A stretch of 28,443 bases of DNA from an uncultured Lachnospiraceae bacterium (GTDB lineage: Bacteria; Bacillota; Clostridia; Lachnospirales; Lachnospiraceae), in the NCBI GenBank assembly GCA_910576895.1, contig CAJTJZ010000005.1, positions 67,241 through 95,683 on the forward strand, written 5' to 3'. This document shows, piece after piece, positions 16,232 through 24,578 of the stretch. Below the pieces are notes generated by a model. The model made no database searches, was not told where the DNA came from, and saw only the letters and a program-made list of their open reading frames with translations. Numbering within the stretch: position 1 is the first letter of the stretch; every line of letters begins with the position of its first letter. Position numbers and translations under genes: made by a program.

Positions 16232-17365
16232 ATGAATAAAAGTATAACCCCAAATAAAATCAAACAAAATAATCGAAATATTATTTATAATTATATCTAT
16301 CTAAAGAAAAAAGTTTCCCAACAAGATATCTGTTACGACCTGCATTTAAGCCGTCCAACTGTTACAACAAATTTAACAGCATTAGAAAAAGAAGGTCTGC
16401 TTATGAAATGCGGTCAAATTGATACTGAATTTGTTGGAAGAAAAGCTTCTGCTTATTCTATTGTTCCAAATTATCGCATTGGTATAGGGGTAGAAATCTT
16501 AAAGGAAGAAGTAAAGATGATTGCTGTAGATTTATATGGTCAAAAAATTGATCGTTTTGTTTTTCAAATTAATTATAAAAATGAAGATAATTACTATCAA
16601 ACTATATGTAATAAAATATTAGAGTTTCAAGATATCGCAGGGATTTCTAAAGAACATATCCTTGGTATTGGTTTTGCAATGCAGGCACTTATTTCTCCAG
16701 ATAAAAAAAGCGTCCTGTATGGAAAAATTCTTTCCTGTACAGGACTTTCTATCAATGCATTTACAAAATATCTTCCCTATCCTTGTTCTTTTGTACATGA
16801 TGCAGATAGTGCCGCAATTTCTGAATTATGGGTTTCCCCTGAACTTAAAGATGCCTTTTATCTTTCTATTAGTAAGCATTTAGGAGCTTCTATTATCTCT
16901 AAAGGTAAAATCTTAACAGGAAAACATGGACATAATTCTACCATTGAACATATCCAAATGCAGACAAAGGGAATATTATGCTATTGTGGAAAAACAGGAT
17001 GCATGGAAACTCTTTGTTCCTTATCAGCACTTTTAAAAAAAGAAGAATCTTTAGAATTTTTCTTTTTAAATCTTCGGAATAAAGAACCCTCCTTTTTAGA
17101 ACGCTGGAATTATTTTTTATCCAATTTGGCAAAAGCAATTAATATGTTACATTTAGTTTATGACACAGATTTTATTCTTGGAGGTTATCTTGCACCTTAT
17201 TTATGTGAAGAAGATCTTGCATTTTTGCATGAAAAAATCAAACAAATGACTCCATTTTATGAATCAGCAGATTTTCTTTTAATAAGCAAAATGCCAAAAC
17301 ATAATATTTCTATTGGAGCTGCACTTCCTTATATTCAAAAATTTTTAAATTCTATGACAGAATAA
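16232..17365 (+). CDS. ROK-family transcriptional repressor (NagC/XylR type)
   Basis: The 377-residue protein has an N-terminal winged helix-turn-helix (residues ~12-60: VSQQDICYDLHLSRPTVTTNLTALEKEGLL) and a C-terminal ROK sugar-kinase-like domain. The ROK zinc site is visible as His240 with Cys250, Cys252 and Cys257 (CYCGKTGC). The region VHDADSAAISE keeps the Asp of the sugar site. Members bind an inducer sugar and release DNA. It is divergent from the SDR-kinase-transporter operon and the two palindromes between them are the natural targets. The AGAAAGGA ribosome binding site is about 18 bases before its ATG, farther than usual. A six-codon ORF (MNIIYL, 16215-16235) ends in TGA overlapping the ATG, which may couple or dampen translation. 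Confidence 0.92.
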   Translation: MNKSITPNKIKQNNRNIIYNYIYLKKKVSQQDICYDLHLSRPTVTTNLTALEKEGLLMKCGQIDTEFVGRKASAYSIVPNYRIGIGVEILKEEVKMIAVDLYGQKIDRFVFQINYKNEDNYYQTICNKILEFQDIAGISKEHILGIGFAMQALISPDKKSVLYGKILSCTGLSINAFTKYLPYPCSFVHDADSAAISELWVSPELKDAFYLSISKHLGASIISKGKILTGKHGHNSTIEHIQMQTKGILCYCGKTGCMETLCSLSALLKKEESLEFFFLNLRNKEPSFLERWNYFLSNLAKAINMLHLVYDTDFILGGYLAPYLCEEDLAFLHEKIKQMTPFYESADFLLISKMPKHNISIGAALPYIQKFLNSMTE

Positions 17366-17426
17366 TACCTATATTCATTTACAAGTTTCTGACTTTATAG
17401 AAAAACAAATAATATACAAAAGCTTT

Positions 17427-19085
17427 TCATTGTGTCATTGGAAATTCTACACAAATTGTTGTTCCTTTTCCAAGTTCACTTTGCACATCTATTTTTCCAT
17501 GATGATAAGCAACGGCATGTTTTACGATGGAAAGCCCCAGTCCCGTTCCGCCAGATTCTTTTGAATGACTTTTATCCACTCGATAAAATCGTTCAAATAC
17601 CCTATCAATATGTTCTTGTCCAATTCCAATTCCTGTATCAGAAACAGTAAAAAAAATACTCTCTTTCCTCTCTTTCACACTTAAGTTTACGCTGCCACCA
17701 TCCAAATTATATTTAATTGCATTATCACATAAATTATAGACAATATCATATAAAAGTTTTTTTACTCCAAACAATATACTACTTTCACCATGAACAACAA
17801 TCTCTATCTTTCTTTCCTCTGCAATTGTTTGTAAGCTTTCTACTACTTCTTTTATTATTTCAAGCAAATCATTTTCTTCTTTTATTAATTCTATTTTTTC
17901 ATCAAGCTGAGAAAGACGAATAATATCACTAACAAGCGTTACAAGTCTTACGGCTTCTTTTCGAATATGTCCAATAAATCGTGGAATATCTTCTTGTTTT
18001 ACCATATTATTTTCTATTAATTCTACACTGCCGATAATTCCTTGAAGCGGTGTTTTTAATTCATGGGAAACATTTGCTGTAAATTCACGCCGATTGCGTT
18101 CTGCAAGAACTTTTTCTGTAACATCAAAAATAAGCAAAACTGCTCCCATCATTTCATTTTCCGACTCTATTTTACTAACAAGAAATTGATATTCCCGTCC
18201 AAATCTGGATTGTTGTATTTCACTATGACCTGATTCCATTGCAGTTTTCATACATAAATTCATTTCATGATCACGATAAATCGTAAGAAAATTCTTACCA
18301 ACACTGCTTTCTTTTAAAGAAAAAATATGATTTGCAGCAGGATTTATACTTAAGATAATTCCATTTTTATCCATTAAAACAAGCCCTTCTTTCATACAGG
18401 CTGTAATTTGCACAAACTCTGCTGATTTTTGTTGCAATTCTTTCAATTGTATTTTAATTTTATTATTTTGTTTATAAATACGATTTAATAATGGAGAAAT
18501 CTCCTCATAAATATCATTATCTAATGGATTCTCCAAATCAAGATTATTAAAAGGTTTTACAATTCGTTTTGATAATCTGCTTGCAAAAACACCTGACATC
18601 ATAAGAACTATCACAACAACAATTAAAATAGGCTGTAATATCCCAAAAACTAAAAACCAAATCGTTGCACTATTGATGGAAATTCGCAATACCGTACCAT
18701 CTTTCATACGTTTTGCATAATAAATTGTTTTCTCTAATAATGTATTAGAATAACGTTTACTTTTTCCTTCTCCTGTTTCTAATGCACGTTTTACTTCGAT
18801 TCGTTCTAAATGATTTTCTTTATTTTCTGTTCCTGTAATTGTATCATATAAAACCATTCCATCCCCTGCAATCCAAGTAATCCGATAATGATCAGACTGT
18901 ATTTTCTTTAAATAATTATCTCCTTCCTGTTCTATTGCAGCGATAGAAAGTTCTAATTCATCTTTTAATCCATTTTCTTGTACTTCTCCAAAATAACGAT
19001 ATAAAAATCCCATAATAATCACAATACTTGCAAGTAAACTTGTTCCTGCTACCATAAGAATGGAATTAAAAATTTTTCTTGTCAC
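17427..19085 (-). CDS. phoR: PhoR-like phosphate sensor histidine kinase
   Basis: The 552-residue protein has two membrane segments (about 8-28 and 142-168) flanking a ~110-residue extracytoplasmic domain, then a HAMP-like linker and a PAS domain (residues ~222-325: ACMKEGLVLMDKNGIILSINPAANHIF). HisKA follows, with phosphoacceptor His341 in VSHELKTPLQG. The HATPase part has the N-box YNLCDNAIKYN, G1 SDTGIGIG and G2 GGTGLGLSI. This is PhoR architecture. It starts at a GTG whose last bases overlap the response regulator stop (GTGA), with GGAGGT upstream. It is the last gene of the pst-pho operon. It should autophosphorylate and drive PhoP when phosphate is low, probably restrained by PhoU and the transporter. 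No clear terminator is seen in the 61 bp to the convergent ROK stop. Confidence 0.93.
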   Translation of the reverse strand: MTRKIFNSILMVAGTSLLASIVIIMGFLYRYFGEVQENGLKDELELSIAAIEQEGDNYLKKIQSDHYRITWIAGDGMVLYDTITGTENKENHLERIEVKRALETGEGKSKRYSNTLLEKTIYYAKRMKDGTVLRISINSATIWFLVFGILQPILIVVVIVLMMSGVFASRLSKRIVKPFNNLDLENPLDNDIYEEISPLLNRIYKQNNKIKIQLKELQQKSAEFVQITACMKEGLVLMDKNGIILSINPAANHIFSLKESSVGKNFLTIYRDHEMNLCMKTAMESGHSEIQQSRFGREYQFLVSKIESENEMMGAVLLIFDVTEKVLAERNRREFTANVSHELKTPLQGIIGSVELIENNMVKQEDIPRFIGHIRKEAVRLVTLVSDIIRLSQLDEKIELIKEENDLLEIIKEVVESLQTIAEERKIEIVVHGESSILFGVKKLLYDIVYNLCDNAIKYNLDGGSVNLSVKERKESIFFTVSDTGIGIGQEHIDRVFERFYRVDKSHSKESGGTGLGLSIVKHAVAYHHGKIDVQSELGKGTTICVEFPMTQ

Positions 19086-19756
19086 TTTTTTACCTCCAAA
19101 CGATAACCAATGCCTCGCACAGTTTCTATGATTTCTCCATAAGAGCCAAGTTTTTGTCTTAGAGTACGGATATGCATATCTACGGTTCTTGTTTCACCGC
19201 AATAATCCATTCCCCAAATTTCGTTAAAAAGTGTTTCTCTTGTATATACAATACCGGGATGGGAAAGAAGTAACCGCAAGATTTCAAATTCTTTTAAAGT
19301 AAGCAAAATTCGTTTTCCATTGACCGTTACAATATGCTCCTTTATATTTACAATTAAATCTCCCGTTTTTAAAAGATGATCCACCTGCTTTGGCTTACAT
19401 CTTCTAAGAACTGCTTTTACACAAGAAACAAGTTCCATAACACCAAATGGCTTTACTAAATAATAATCTGCTCCAAAATCTAAACCTTGTATTTTATCAT
19501 ATTCTTCCCCTTTTGCCGTAGCCATAATAATGGGAATCTCTTTCCATTCACTATCTTTTTTCATTTTTTTTAAAATTTCCATTCCATCCATTTCAGGCAG
19601 CATAATATCAAGAATCACTAATTCTGGTTTTTCCTTTTGAAGTGCCTGCCAAAAAGAAATGCCATCTTCAAAGCCTTTTGCCTCAAAGCCTGTAGACTGC
19701 AGGGTATAAACCTCAATATCTCTTATACTGACATCATCTTCTACACAAAAAATCAT
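19082..19756 (-). CDS. phoP: PhoP/PhoB-like OmpR-family response regulator
   Basis: The 224-residue protein has a receiver domain (acidic pair EDD at 6-8, phosphoacceptor Asp50 in VILDIMLPEMDG, Lys in LVKPFG) and an OmpR-type winged helix (LTLKEFEILRLLLSHPG; RTVDMHIRTLRQKLG; VRGIGYRLE). It is directly followed by the kinase gene in a 4-base overlap and is preceded by phoU in an ATGA overlap, with AAGGAGGATAGAAT before the ATG. It should be phosphorylated by the adjacent PhoR-like kinase and activate the operon's own promoter through the hexamer array upstream of pstS. Confidence 0.94.
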   Translation of the reverse strand: MIFCVEDDVSIRDIEVYTLQSTGFEAKGFEDGISFWQALQKEKPELVILDIMLPEMDGMEILKKMKKDSEWKEIPIIMATAKGEEYDKIQGLDFGADYYLVKPFGVMELVSCVKAVLRRCKPKQVDHLLKTGDLIVNIKEHIVTVNGKRILLTLKEFEILRLLLSHPGIVYTRETLFNEIWGMDYCGETRTVDMHIRTLRQKLGSYGEIIETVRGIGYRLEVKK

Positions 19757-20403
19757 ATTCTATCCTCCTTATGGACACCAGTAACAGAAAATACAACCCA
19801 TTCTGCGATATTGGTTGCATGATCACCAATGCGTTCCAAATATTTTGCAATCATCAATAAATCAATGGAACATTCCCCATCGTTTGGGTTTTCTATCATT
19901 TCACAAATCAGTGCTTGCTTTATTTTTGTAAAATAATTATCTACAATATCATCATCGGAAATAATTTTCTTTGCTAATGTTATATTTTGTTCAACAAATG
20001 CATCGACACTCTCTGTAACCATTTTAATACTTGCTTCTGCCATTTTATGCAAAAGCATATCTAATTTTTTTGGACGATTTTCTACAAATGGAATAATTTC
20101 TGCAATGTCCTCTGCCTGATCGCCAATACGTTCCATATCAGTAATCATTTTGAGTGCTGCTGAAACCTGTCTTAAATCTTTTGCTACAGGCTGCTGTTGA
20201 AGTAAAAGCTTTAAACATAGAGTTTCTATAGTTCGTTCCTTTCTATCAATCTCTGATCCAAGAGAGGAAACTCCTTGTAAAAATTGTTTCTTTTCCTCTG
20301 TTAATGCCTGTAACACGCCTCCAATAATCTCCTCACATAAAGCACCCATTTCAATCATTTCTTTATTTAAAAATGCAAGTTGTTCATCAAATCGACTTCT
20401 CAT
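19753..20403 (-). CDS. phoU: PhoU, phosphate signalling/transport modulator
   Basis: The 216-residue protein has the two PhoU three-helix repeats. The first contains LCEEIIGGVLQAL and KMITDMERIGDQAEDIAEI; the second contains LAKKIISDDDIVD and MIAKYLERIGDHATNIAEWVV. The E-R-I-G-D-x-A/H-x-x-x-I-A/D clusters are the conserved metal-binding motifs of PhoU. It links Pst transporter activity to PhoR signalling and limits phosphate uptake. Its ATG overlaps the pstB stop by one base (TAATG) and GGGAGG lies upstream. Confidence 0.95.
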   Translation of the reverse strand: MRSRFDEQLAFLNKEMIEMGALCEEIIGGVLQALTEEKKQFLQGVSSLGSEIDRKERTIETLCLKLLLQQQPVAKDLRQVSAALKMITDMERIGDQAEDIAEIIPFVENRPKKLDMLLHKMAEASIKMVTESVDAFVEQNITLAKKIISDDDIVDNYFTKIKQALICEMIENPNDGECSIDLLMIAKYLERIGDHATNIAEWVVFSVTGVHKEDRI

Positions 20404-21155
20404 TATCCAAACCTCCCTGTAATATAATCTTCTGTTCTTTTATCTATTGGTGTTGAAAATAACGTTTCTGTATTTCCATATTCAATTAATTCACCTAATA
20501 AGAAAAACGCTGTCTGATCAGAAATACGAACTGCCTGCTGCATATTATGCGTTACCATAATAATAGTATACTCCTCTTTCAACTTCATACTAAGCTCCTC
20601 AATTTTAGAAGTAGAAATTGGATCAAGTGCTGATGTTGGCTCGTCCATTAAAAGAACTGTTGGTTTTACGGCTAATGCTCTGGCAATACAAAGCCTTTGC
20701 TGTTGACCGCCTGATAATCCCAATGCATTTTTCTTTAAACGATCTTTTACTTCGTCCCAGATAGCAGCAGATCTTAAAGATTGTTCTACAATATCATCTA
20801 ATTTTGCCTTATTTCTTATTCCATGCGTGCGTGGTCCATAAGCAATATTATCATAAATACTCATAGGAAATGGATTTGGCTTTTGAAAAACCATTCCTAT
20901 CTCTCTGCGAAGTTCATTTACATCAAGAGATGCATCAAAAATATCTCTCCCCTTATATTGAATATCGCCTGTTATTTTTATTCCTTGTACAAGATCATTC
21001 ATACGATTTAGTGTTTTCAAAAATGTGGATTTTCCACAGCCAGATGGTCCTATTAATGCAGTAATACTCTTTTCTGGAATCTCTATATGAATATCTGTCA
21101 GTGCTTGATGTTCTCCATACCATAAACACATATTTTTCACTGTAATAATACTCAT
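20403..21155 (-). CDS. pstB: PstB, phosphate ABC transporter ATPase
   Basis: The 250-residue protein has Walker A GPSGCGKST (residues 36-44), Q-loop FQKPNPFPMSIYDNIAYG, the ABC signature LSGGQQQRLCIARAL, Walker B VLLMDEPTSALDP and the switch His in MVTHNMQQA. The Q-loop sequence is characteristic of PstB. It powers phosphate import by PstCA at the cytoplasmic membrane face. I chose the ATG at 21155 because AAGGAGGAGTTT precedes it and its first bases overlap the pstA stop (ATGA); a start at 21176 (MGEKEEF) would include the ribosome binding site as coding sequence. Confidence 0.96.
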   Translation of the reverse strand: MSIITVKNMCLWYGEHQALTDIHIEIPEKSITALIGPSGCGKSTFLKTLNRMNDLVQGIKITGDIQYKGRDIFDASLDVNELRREIGMVFQKPNPFPMSIYDNIAYGPRTHGIRNKAKLDDIVEQSLRSAAIWDEVKDRLKKNALGLSGGQQQRLCIARALAVKPTVLLMDEPTSALDPISTSKIEELSMKLKEEYTIIMVTHNMQQAVRISDQTAFFLLGELIEYGNTETLFSTPIDKRTEDYITGRFG

Positions 21156-22069
21156 AAACTCCTCCTTTTCCCCCAATACTTTTCTACTAAGGAAGCCAAT
21201 AAATTAATAAATAACGTTAATATGATAAGAATTGCTGCAATTGCAAAAGCAATCTCAAATTCTCCCTGTTCTTTTGCATATACATATAATGCTACGGTAA
21301 GAGTAGAGCCAGAATTTGAAAGTGCCTTTTGTATTCCCATCGCTGTAAAACCATAGAATGCGTGAGCAAATCCTGCTGTAAAAAGCAGTGCTGCCGACTC
21401 TCCTAAAATTCGTCCTATGGATAAAATACAACCTGTAATGACTCCATCTACACATCCGGGAAGCACTACAGTACGAATCACTCGCCATTTTCCTGCTCCC
21501 AGTCCAAATGCCCCTTCTCGATAACTTTGTGGTACTGTCTTTAGACTTTCTTGTGTAGTTCGCATAATCGTTGGCAAATTCATAATAACAAGTGTCAAAG
21601 AACCTGCAAGAAGTGATGTTTTCATACCAAAAAACTGACAAAAAAGCAGCATACCTACAAGTCCATAAATAATCGATGGAATACCAGAAAGTGTTTCTGC
21701 TGCATATTCAATCATAGCAACTAATTTTTTATTTTCTGCATATTCTGTTAAATAAATAGCAGCTCCAACTCCTAGTGGAAGAGCAAAAAACAAAGTCGTT
21801 ATTACAATATAAATCGTATTGAAAATATCTGGTAAAATCCCTATTTTCTCCAATAAATAACTTGGTTTTGTCGTTAATAATTCGAAAGAAATATTTGGGA
21901 TTCCTTTTATAAACACATAAGCAATTATAAAAATAACGAAAGAACAAGTAAGCATTACAGAAATCCCCATAAGAACATACATTACAATACTATATATTTT
22001 ACGACTTTTTAAAATTTTATGACTCTTTGTTTTCTCTATTGTTATTTTTTCTGTCATTATATTCTGCAT
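21152..22069 (-). CDS. pstA: PstA, phosphate ABC transporter permease
   Basis: The 305-residue protein has a long N-terminal cytoplasmic stretch and about six membrane segments. The permease core shows PstA features: TETLSGIPSIIYGLVGMLLF, LPTIMRTTQESLKTVPQSYREGAFGLGAGKWRVIRTVVLPG (the EAA loop that docks on PstB), then GRILGESAALLFTAG. AAAGGAGAGAAAA precedes the ATG at 22069, which overlaps the pstC stop (TAATG). It forms the channel with PstC. Confidence 0.95.
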   Translation of the reverse strand: MQNIMTEKITIEKTKSHKILKSRKIYSIVMYVLMGISVMLTCSFVIFIIAYVFIKGIPNISFELLTTKPSYLLEKIGILPDIFNTIYIVITTLFFALPLGVGAAIYLTEYAENKKLVAMIEYAAETLSGIPSIIYGLVGMLLFCQFFGMKTSLLAGSLTLVIMNLPTIMRTTQESLKTVPQSYREGAFGLGAGKWRVIRTVVLPGCVDGVITGCILSIGRILGESAALLFTAGFAHAFYGFTAMGIQKALSNSGSTLTVALYVYAKEQGEFEIAFAIAAILIILTLFINLLASLVEKYWGKRRSL

Positions 22070-22941
22070 TATTTTCTCTCCTTTTTTCCTTTTAGAAAGA
22101 AATTCAGTGTTGCATTCATAAGCATAATAAATAAAAATAATACAAGTGCAATCGAAAACAATGCCTGTCTTTGCAATCCACTGGAATAAGACATTTCACT
22201 TGCTACTGCCGTTGTTAAAAATCTTACGCTTTCAAATAATTTTGGCATATTTGCTACATTTCCCGATACCATCATCACTGCCATTGCCTCACCAATTGCT
22301 CTACCAATTCCTAAAACAATTGCCGTTGCAATCCCGCTTCTTGCTGCAAGAACAGAAACTCTAAAATAAGTTTCTATTGGCGTTGCTCCTAAAGCAAGAG
22401 AAGCATCTTCATATTCTTTTGGAACAGCATCTAATGCTGTAATGGATACTTTAATAATCGATGGCAATATCATAATTGCAAGTACAATCATGGCAGCAAA
22501 AAGACTTGCTCCATCTGGAACATGAAAAATGCTACGAATACTTGGAACAAGAACAAGCATACCGACAAGTCCATATACAACCGATGGAATACCAGCAAGA
22601 AGACTTATTGCTGTTTGCATCACTTCTTTTACTCTTTTTTTTGCTATTTTCGCTAAATAAACTGCTGTAAAAAATCCAATTGGTACGCCAATAAGAATTG
22701 CTCCTGCTGTACCATAAATACTGGTTAAAATAAATGGTAAAATTCCATAGGAGGGGTTTTCTGAAGTAGATTCCCATGTTTTTCCAAATAAAAACGGAAA
22801 AAGACCAATTTCCCTAATGGCAGGAATACCAGCAATAACCAAGTAAATAGTAATTAATAAAACACATCCTATGGTAATTAATCCAAGAATCAAAAAGATA
22901 CTATAAACCGTTTTTTCAAATATATTTTTCTTATTTTTCAT
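22069..22941 (-). CDS. pstC: PstC, phosphate ABC transporter permease
   Basis: The 290-residue protein has about six membrane segments and PstC motifs: ISLLAGIPSVVYGLVGMLVLVP, IMILPSIIKVSITALDAVPKEYEDASLALGATPIETYFRVSVLAA (EAA loop), then GIGRAIGEAMAVMMVSGN. The conserved Arg and Glu in GRAIGEAMAV match those needed for phosphate transport in E. coli PstC. AAAGGAG lies 8 bases before the ATG, and the pstS stop is 29 bp upstream. Confidence 0.95.
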   Translation of the reverse strand: MKNKKNIFEKTVYSIFLILGLITIGCVLLITIYLVIAGIPAIREIGLFPFLFGKTWESTSENPSYGILPFILTSIYGTAGAILIGVPIGFFTAVYLAKIAKKRVKEVMQTAISLLAGIPSVVYGLVGMLVLVPSIRSIFHVPDGASLFAAMIVLAIMILPSIIKVSITALDAVPKEYEDASLALGATPIETYFRVSVLAARSGIATAIVLGIGRAIGEAMAVMMVSGNVANMPKLFESVRFLTTAVASEMSYSSGLQRQALFSIALVLFLFIMLMNATLNFFLKGKKERK

Positions 22942-22970
22942 GCTATGAACTCCTTTGTTTATAACAAAAA

Positions 22971-23795
22971 CTATTCTTCCTGATATGCTGGAACAACACC
23001 TGCTTTTTGAATAATCTCTATAACATCACCTGATATACTATAATCAAAAAATTTCTGTGCCATATTAGAAAGCTTTTTATCTTTTTTTGTAACAAGAAGA
23101 AAAGGACGCTGTACAATATAACTACCATTCTTTACTGCTTCTTCACTTGGTTCTACATCATTAATAGAAATTGTTTTTATTTTATCGGAAATCGATGCCA
23201 TAGAAGCATAACCAATAGCATTTGGATTTCCTGAAATTGTTGTAATTACATCACCTGTTGAAGTTAATTCCTGACGATATTTACAAACATCTTCTGTTTT
23301 TGTAATAGATTCAAATCCATCTCTTGTACCACTTCCTGCTTCTCTGCCAATTAAAACAATTTCTCCATCATTTCCTCCAAGATCTTTCCAATTTGTAATT
23401 TCTCCTGTATAAATTTTCCCAAGATCTTCCATACTTAAATTTTCTATCGGATTTTCTGTGTTTACAATAACTGCAATACCATCGTAAGCAAGTACTGTTT
23501 CTATCAATCCTTGTTCTTTTTCTTCATCTTTTAAATTTCTGGAAGAAAGTCCAATATCACATCTTCCCTCTAAAACAGCCTGAATCCCTGTGCCAGAACC
23601 TGTTGGATTATAAGTAAACGTTGCATTTGAATTTTCTTGTTCAAATGCTTCCCCTAATATATTAATTACTTTCTCCATAGATGTAGAACCATCTGTTGAT
23701 ACTGTCCCTTCTGCATCACTGCCATTTTTCCCACAACCTGTAAAAATACTGACAGTGATTGCTGCAAATAATAAAATACAGTGAAATTTTTTCAT
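22971..23795 (-). CDS. pstS: PstS, phosphate-binding lipoprotein
   Basis: The 274-residue precursor has a lipoprotein signal peptide with lipobox FTGC (Cys21 would be lipidated), so it is anchored to the outer face of the membrane. The mature part has the phosphate-binding loops of PstS: STDGSTSMEKVI, NPTGSGTGIQAV, DIGLSSRNL and GREAGSGTRDGFE, which together wrap one phosphate. It is the first gene of the seven-gene pst-pho operon, preceded by AAAGGAGA and by a PhoP-box-like array. The stop is TAG. Confidence 0.96.
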   Translation of the reverse strand: MKKFHCILLFAAITVSIFTGCGKNGSDAEGTVSTDGSTSMEKVINILGEAFEQENSNATFTYNPTGSGTGIQAVLEGRCDIGLSSRNLKDEEKEQGLIETVLAYDGIAVIVNTENPIENLSMEDLGKIYTGEITNWKDLGGNDGEIVLIGREAGSGTRDGFESITKTEDVCKYRQELTSTGDVITTISGNPNAIGYASMASISDKIKTISINDVEPSEEAVKNGSYIVQRPFLLVTKKDKKLSNMAQKFFDYSISGDVIEIIQKAGVVPAYQEE

Positions 23796-23853
23796 AAATA
23801 AAGTCTCCTTTCTCTCTTACATTGTTTTTGTATCTCTTTTTGTTATGTTTCCT

Positions 23854-23908
23854 ATGATACGCATTTAATGTAAAATAAAAAAGAAACCTTTTGTAAAATC
23901 TATGTCAA
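23854..23908 (-). promoter_or_regulatory. PhoP-box-like hexamer array and -10 of the pst-pho operon
   Basis: On the minus strand, hexamers start at 23908 (TTGACA), 23897 (TTTACA), 23886 (TTTCTT, weak) and 23874 (TTTACA): spacing 11, 11 and 12. TATCAT at 23859-23854 is the likely -10, so the array spans about -61 to -22 of a start near 23847. In B. subtilis, PhoP binds repeats of TT(A/C/T)A(C/A)A separated by about 5 bases at this same distance from the start. No good -35 is present, as expected for an activated promoter. Confidence 0.72.
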
Positions 23909-23912
23909 ATTT

Positions 23913-23952
23913 AAAGAGAACCTCGAAAAATTATATTTTCTTAGTTCTCTTT
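23913..23952 (-). terminator. Probable terminator hairpin after the NifX-like gene
   Basis: AAAGAGAAC (23952-23944 read on minus) pairs with GTTCTCTTT (23921-23913) over a 22-base loop that contains a further GAAAA/TTTTC pairing. The right arm ends in TTT then AAATTTGACA. The T-run is short, so termination may be partial. It directly abuts the PhoP-box array, so read-through could enter pstS. Confidence 0.5.
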
Positions 23953-24017
23953 CTTTTTTCTTTATCCTCTTTCTTTTATTCTCTTTATTTTTCTTTTTAC
24001 AATGATAGCCTGTAGAT

Positions 24018-24455
24018 CTACATCTGCCCACTAACAGCTCCATTTCCTGCACAGCCATGCTTATTTTCTCCGCAATGATGATCTTCCCCACAATGATGTC
24101 CTTCCTCATGGTGACTGCAACGAACCTCTGGATTAAAATCAAGATTTCCAGCAAGCAAATCATTTACAACTTCATCTGTATTACCAGATACACCGCCATA
24201 AAGTTGAATACCTGCCTGTGCTAATGCTATCTGTGCACCGCCGCCAATGCCGCCGCAGATCAAAGTATCTACACCCATAGCAGAAAGCATTCCTGCTAAA
24301 GCACCATGTCCACTTCCTTCTGTACTTACAATCTGTGTATTTTCTATTTTTCCATCTAAAATCTCATAAATTTTAAATTGCTCTGTATGTCCAAAATGTT
24401 GAAATACATTTCCATTTTCATAAGTAACCGCAATTTTCTTTTTTTCTTTCTCCAT
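24018..24455 (-). CDS. NifX/NifB-family protein with His/Cys-rich tail
   Basis: The 145-residue protein has the dinitrogenase iron-molybdenum cofactor biosynthesis domain (residues ~6-105: KKIAVTYENGNVFQHFGHTEQFKIYEI; STEGSGHGALAGMLSAMGVDTLICGGIGGGAQIAL). The family includes NifX, NifY, the NifB C-terminus and many stand-alone proteins of unknown role. Residues ~111-135 form a metal-binding-like tail with many His and Cys (CSHHEEGHHCGEDHHCGE...HGC). No nif genes are in the window, so nitrogen fixation should not be inferred; metal or iron-sulfur handling is more likely. AAAGGAAG precedes the ATG. It is divergent from aroE and followed by the pst operon on the same strand. The stop is TAG. Confidence 0.9.
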   Translation of the reverse strand: MEKEKKKIAVTYENGNVFQHFGHTEQFKIYEILDGKIENTQIVSTEGSGHGALAGMLSAMGVDTLICGGIGGGAQIALAQAGIQLYGGVSGNTDEVVNDLLAGNLDFNPEVRCSHHEEGHHCGEDHHCGENKHGCAGNGAVSGQM

Positions 24456-24578
24456 TTTTTTACTTCCTTTCTACTATTGCAATTTAACTGTTTTTTCTAT
24501 TTTTTCTCTTTTTGCATTAACAATCATAACCCAATCTTCCATAAAATGCAAGAGAAGATCAAGAATTTTCAGAATATC

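Noticed and set aside
17366..17426. Bidirectional terminator between the ROK and phoR genes
   Set aside because: Only a 5-bp TTTCT/AGAAA pairing is present; too weak to call.
21156..21176. PstB start at 21176
   Set aside because: That extension includes the AAGGAGGAG ribosome binding site of the ATG at 21155, and PstB proteins normally begin close to the MSIITVKN-like segment.
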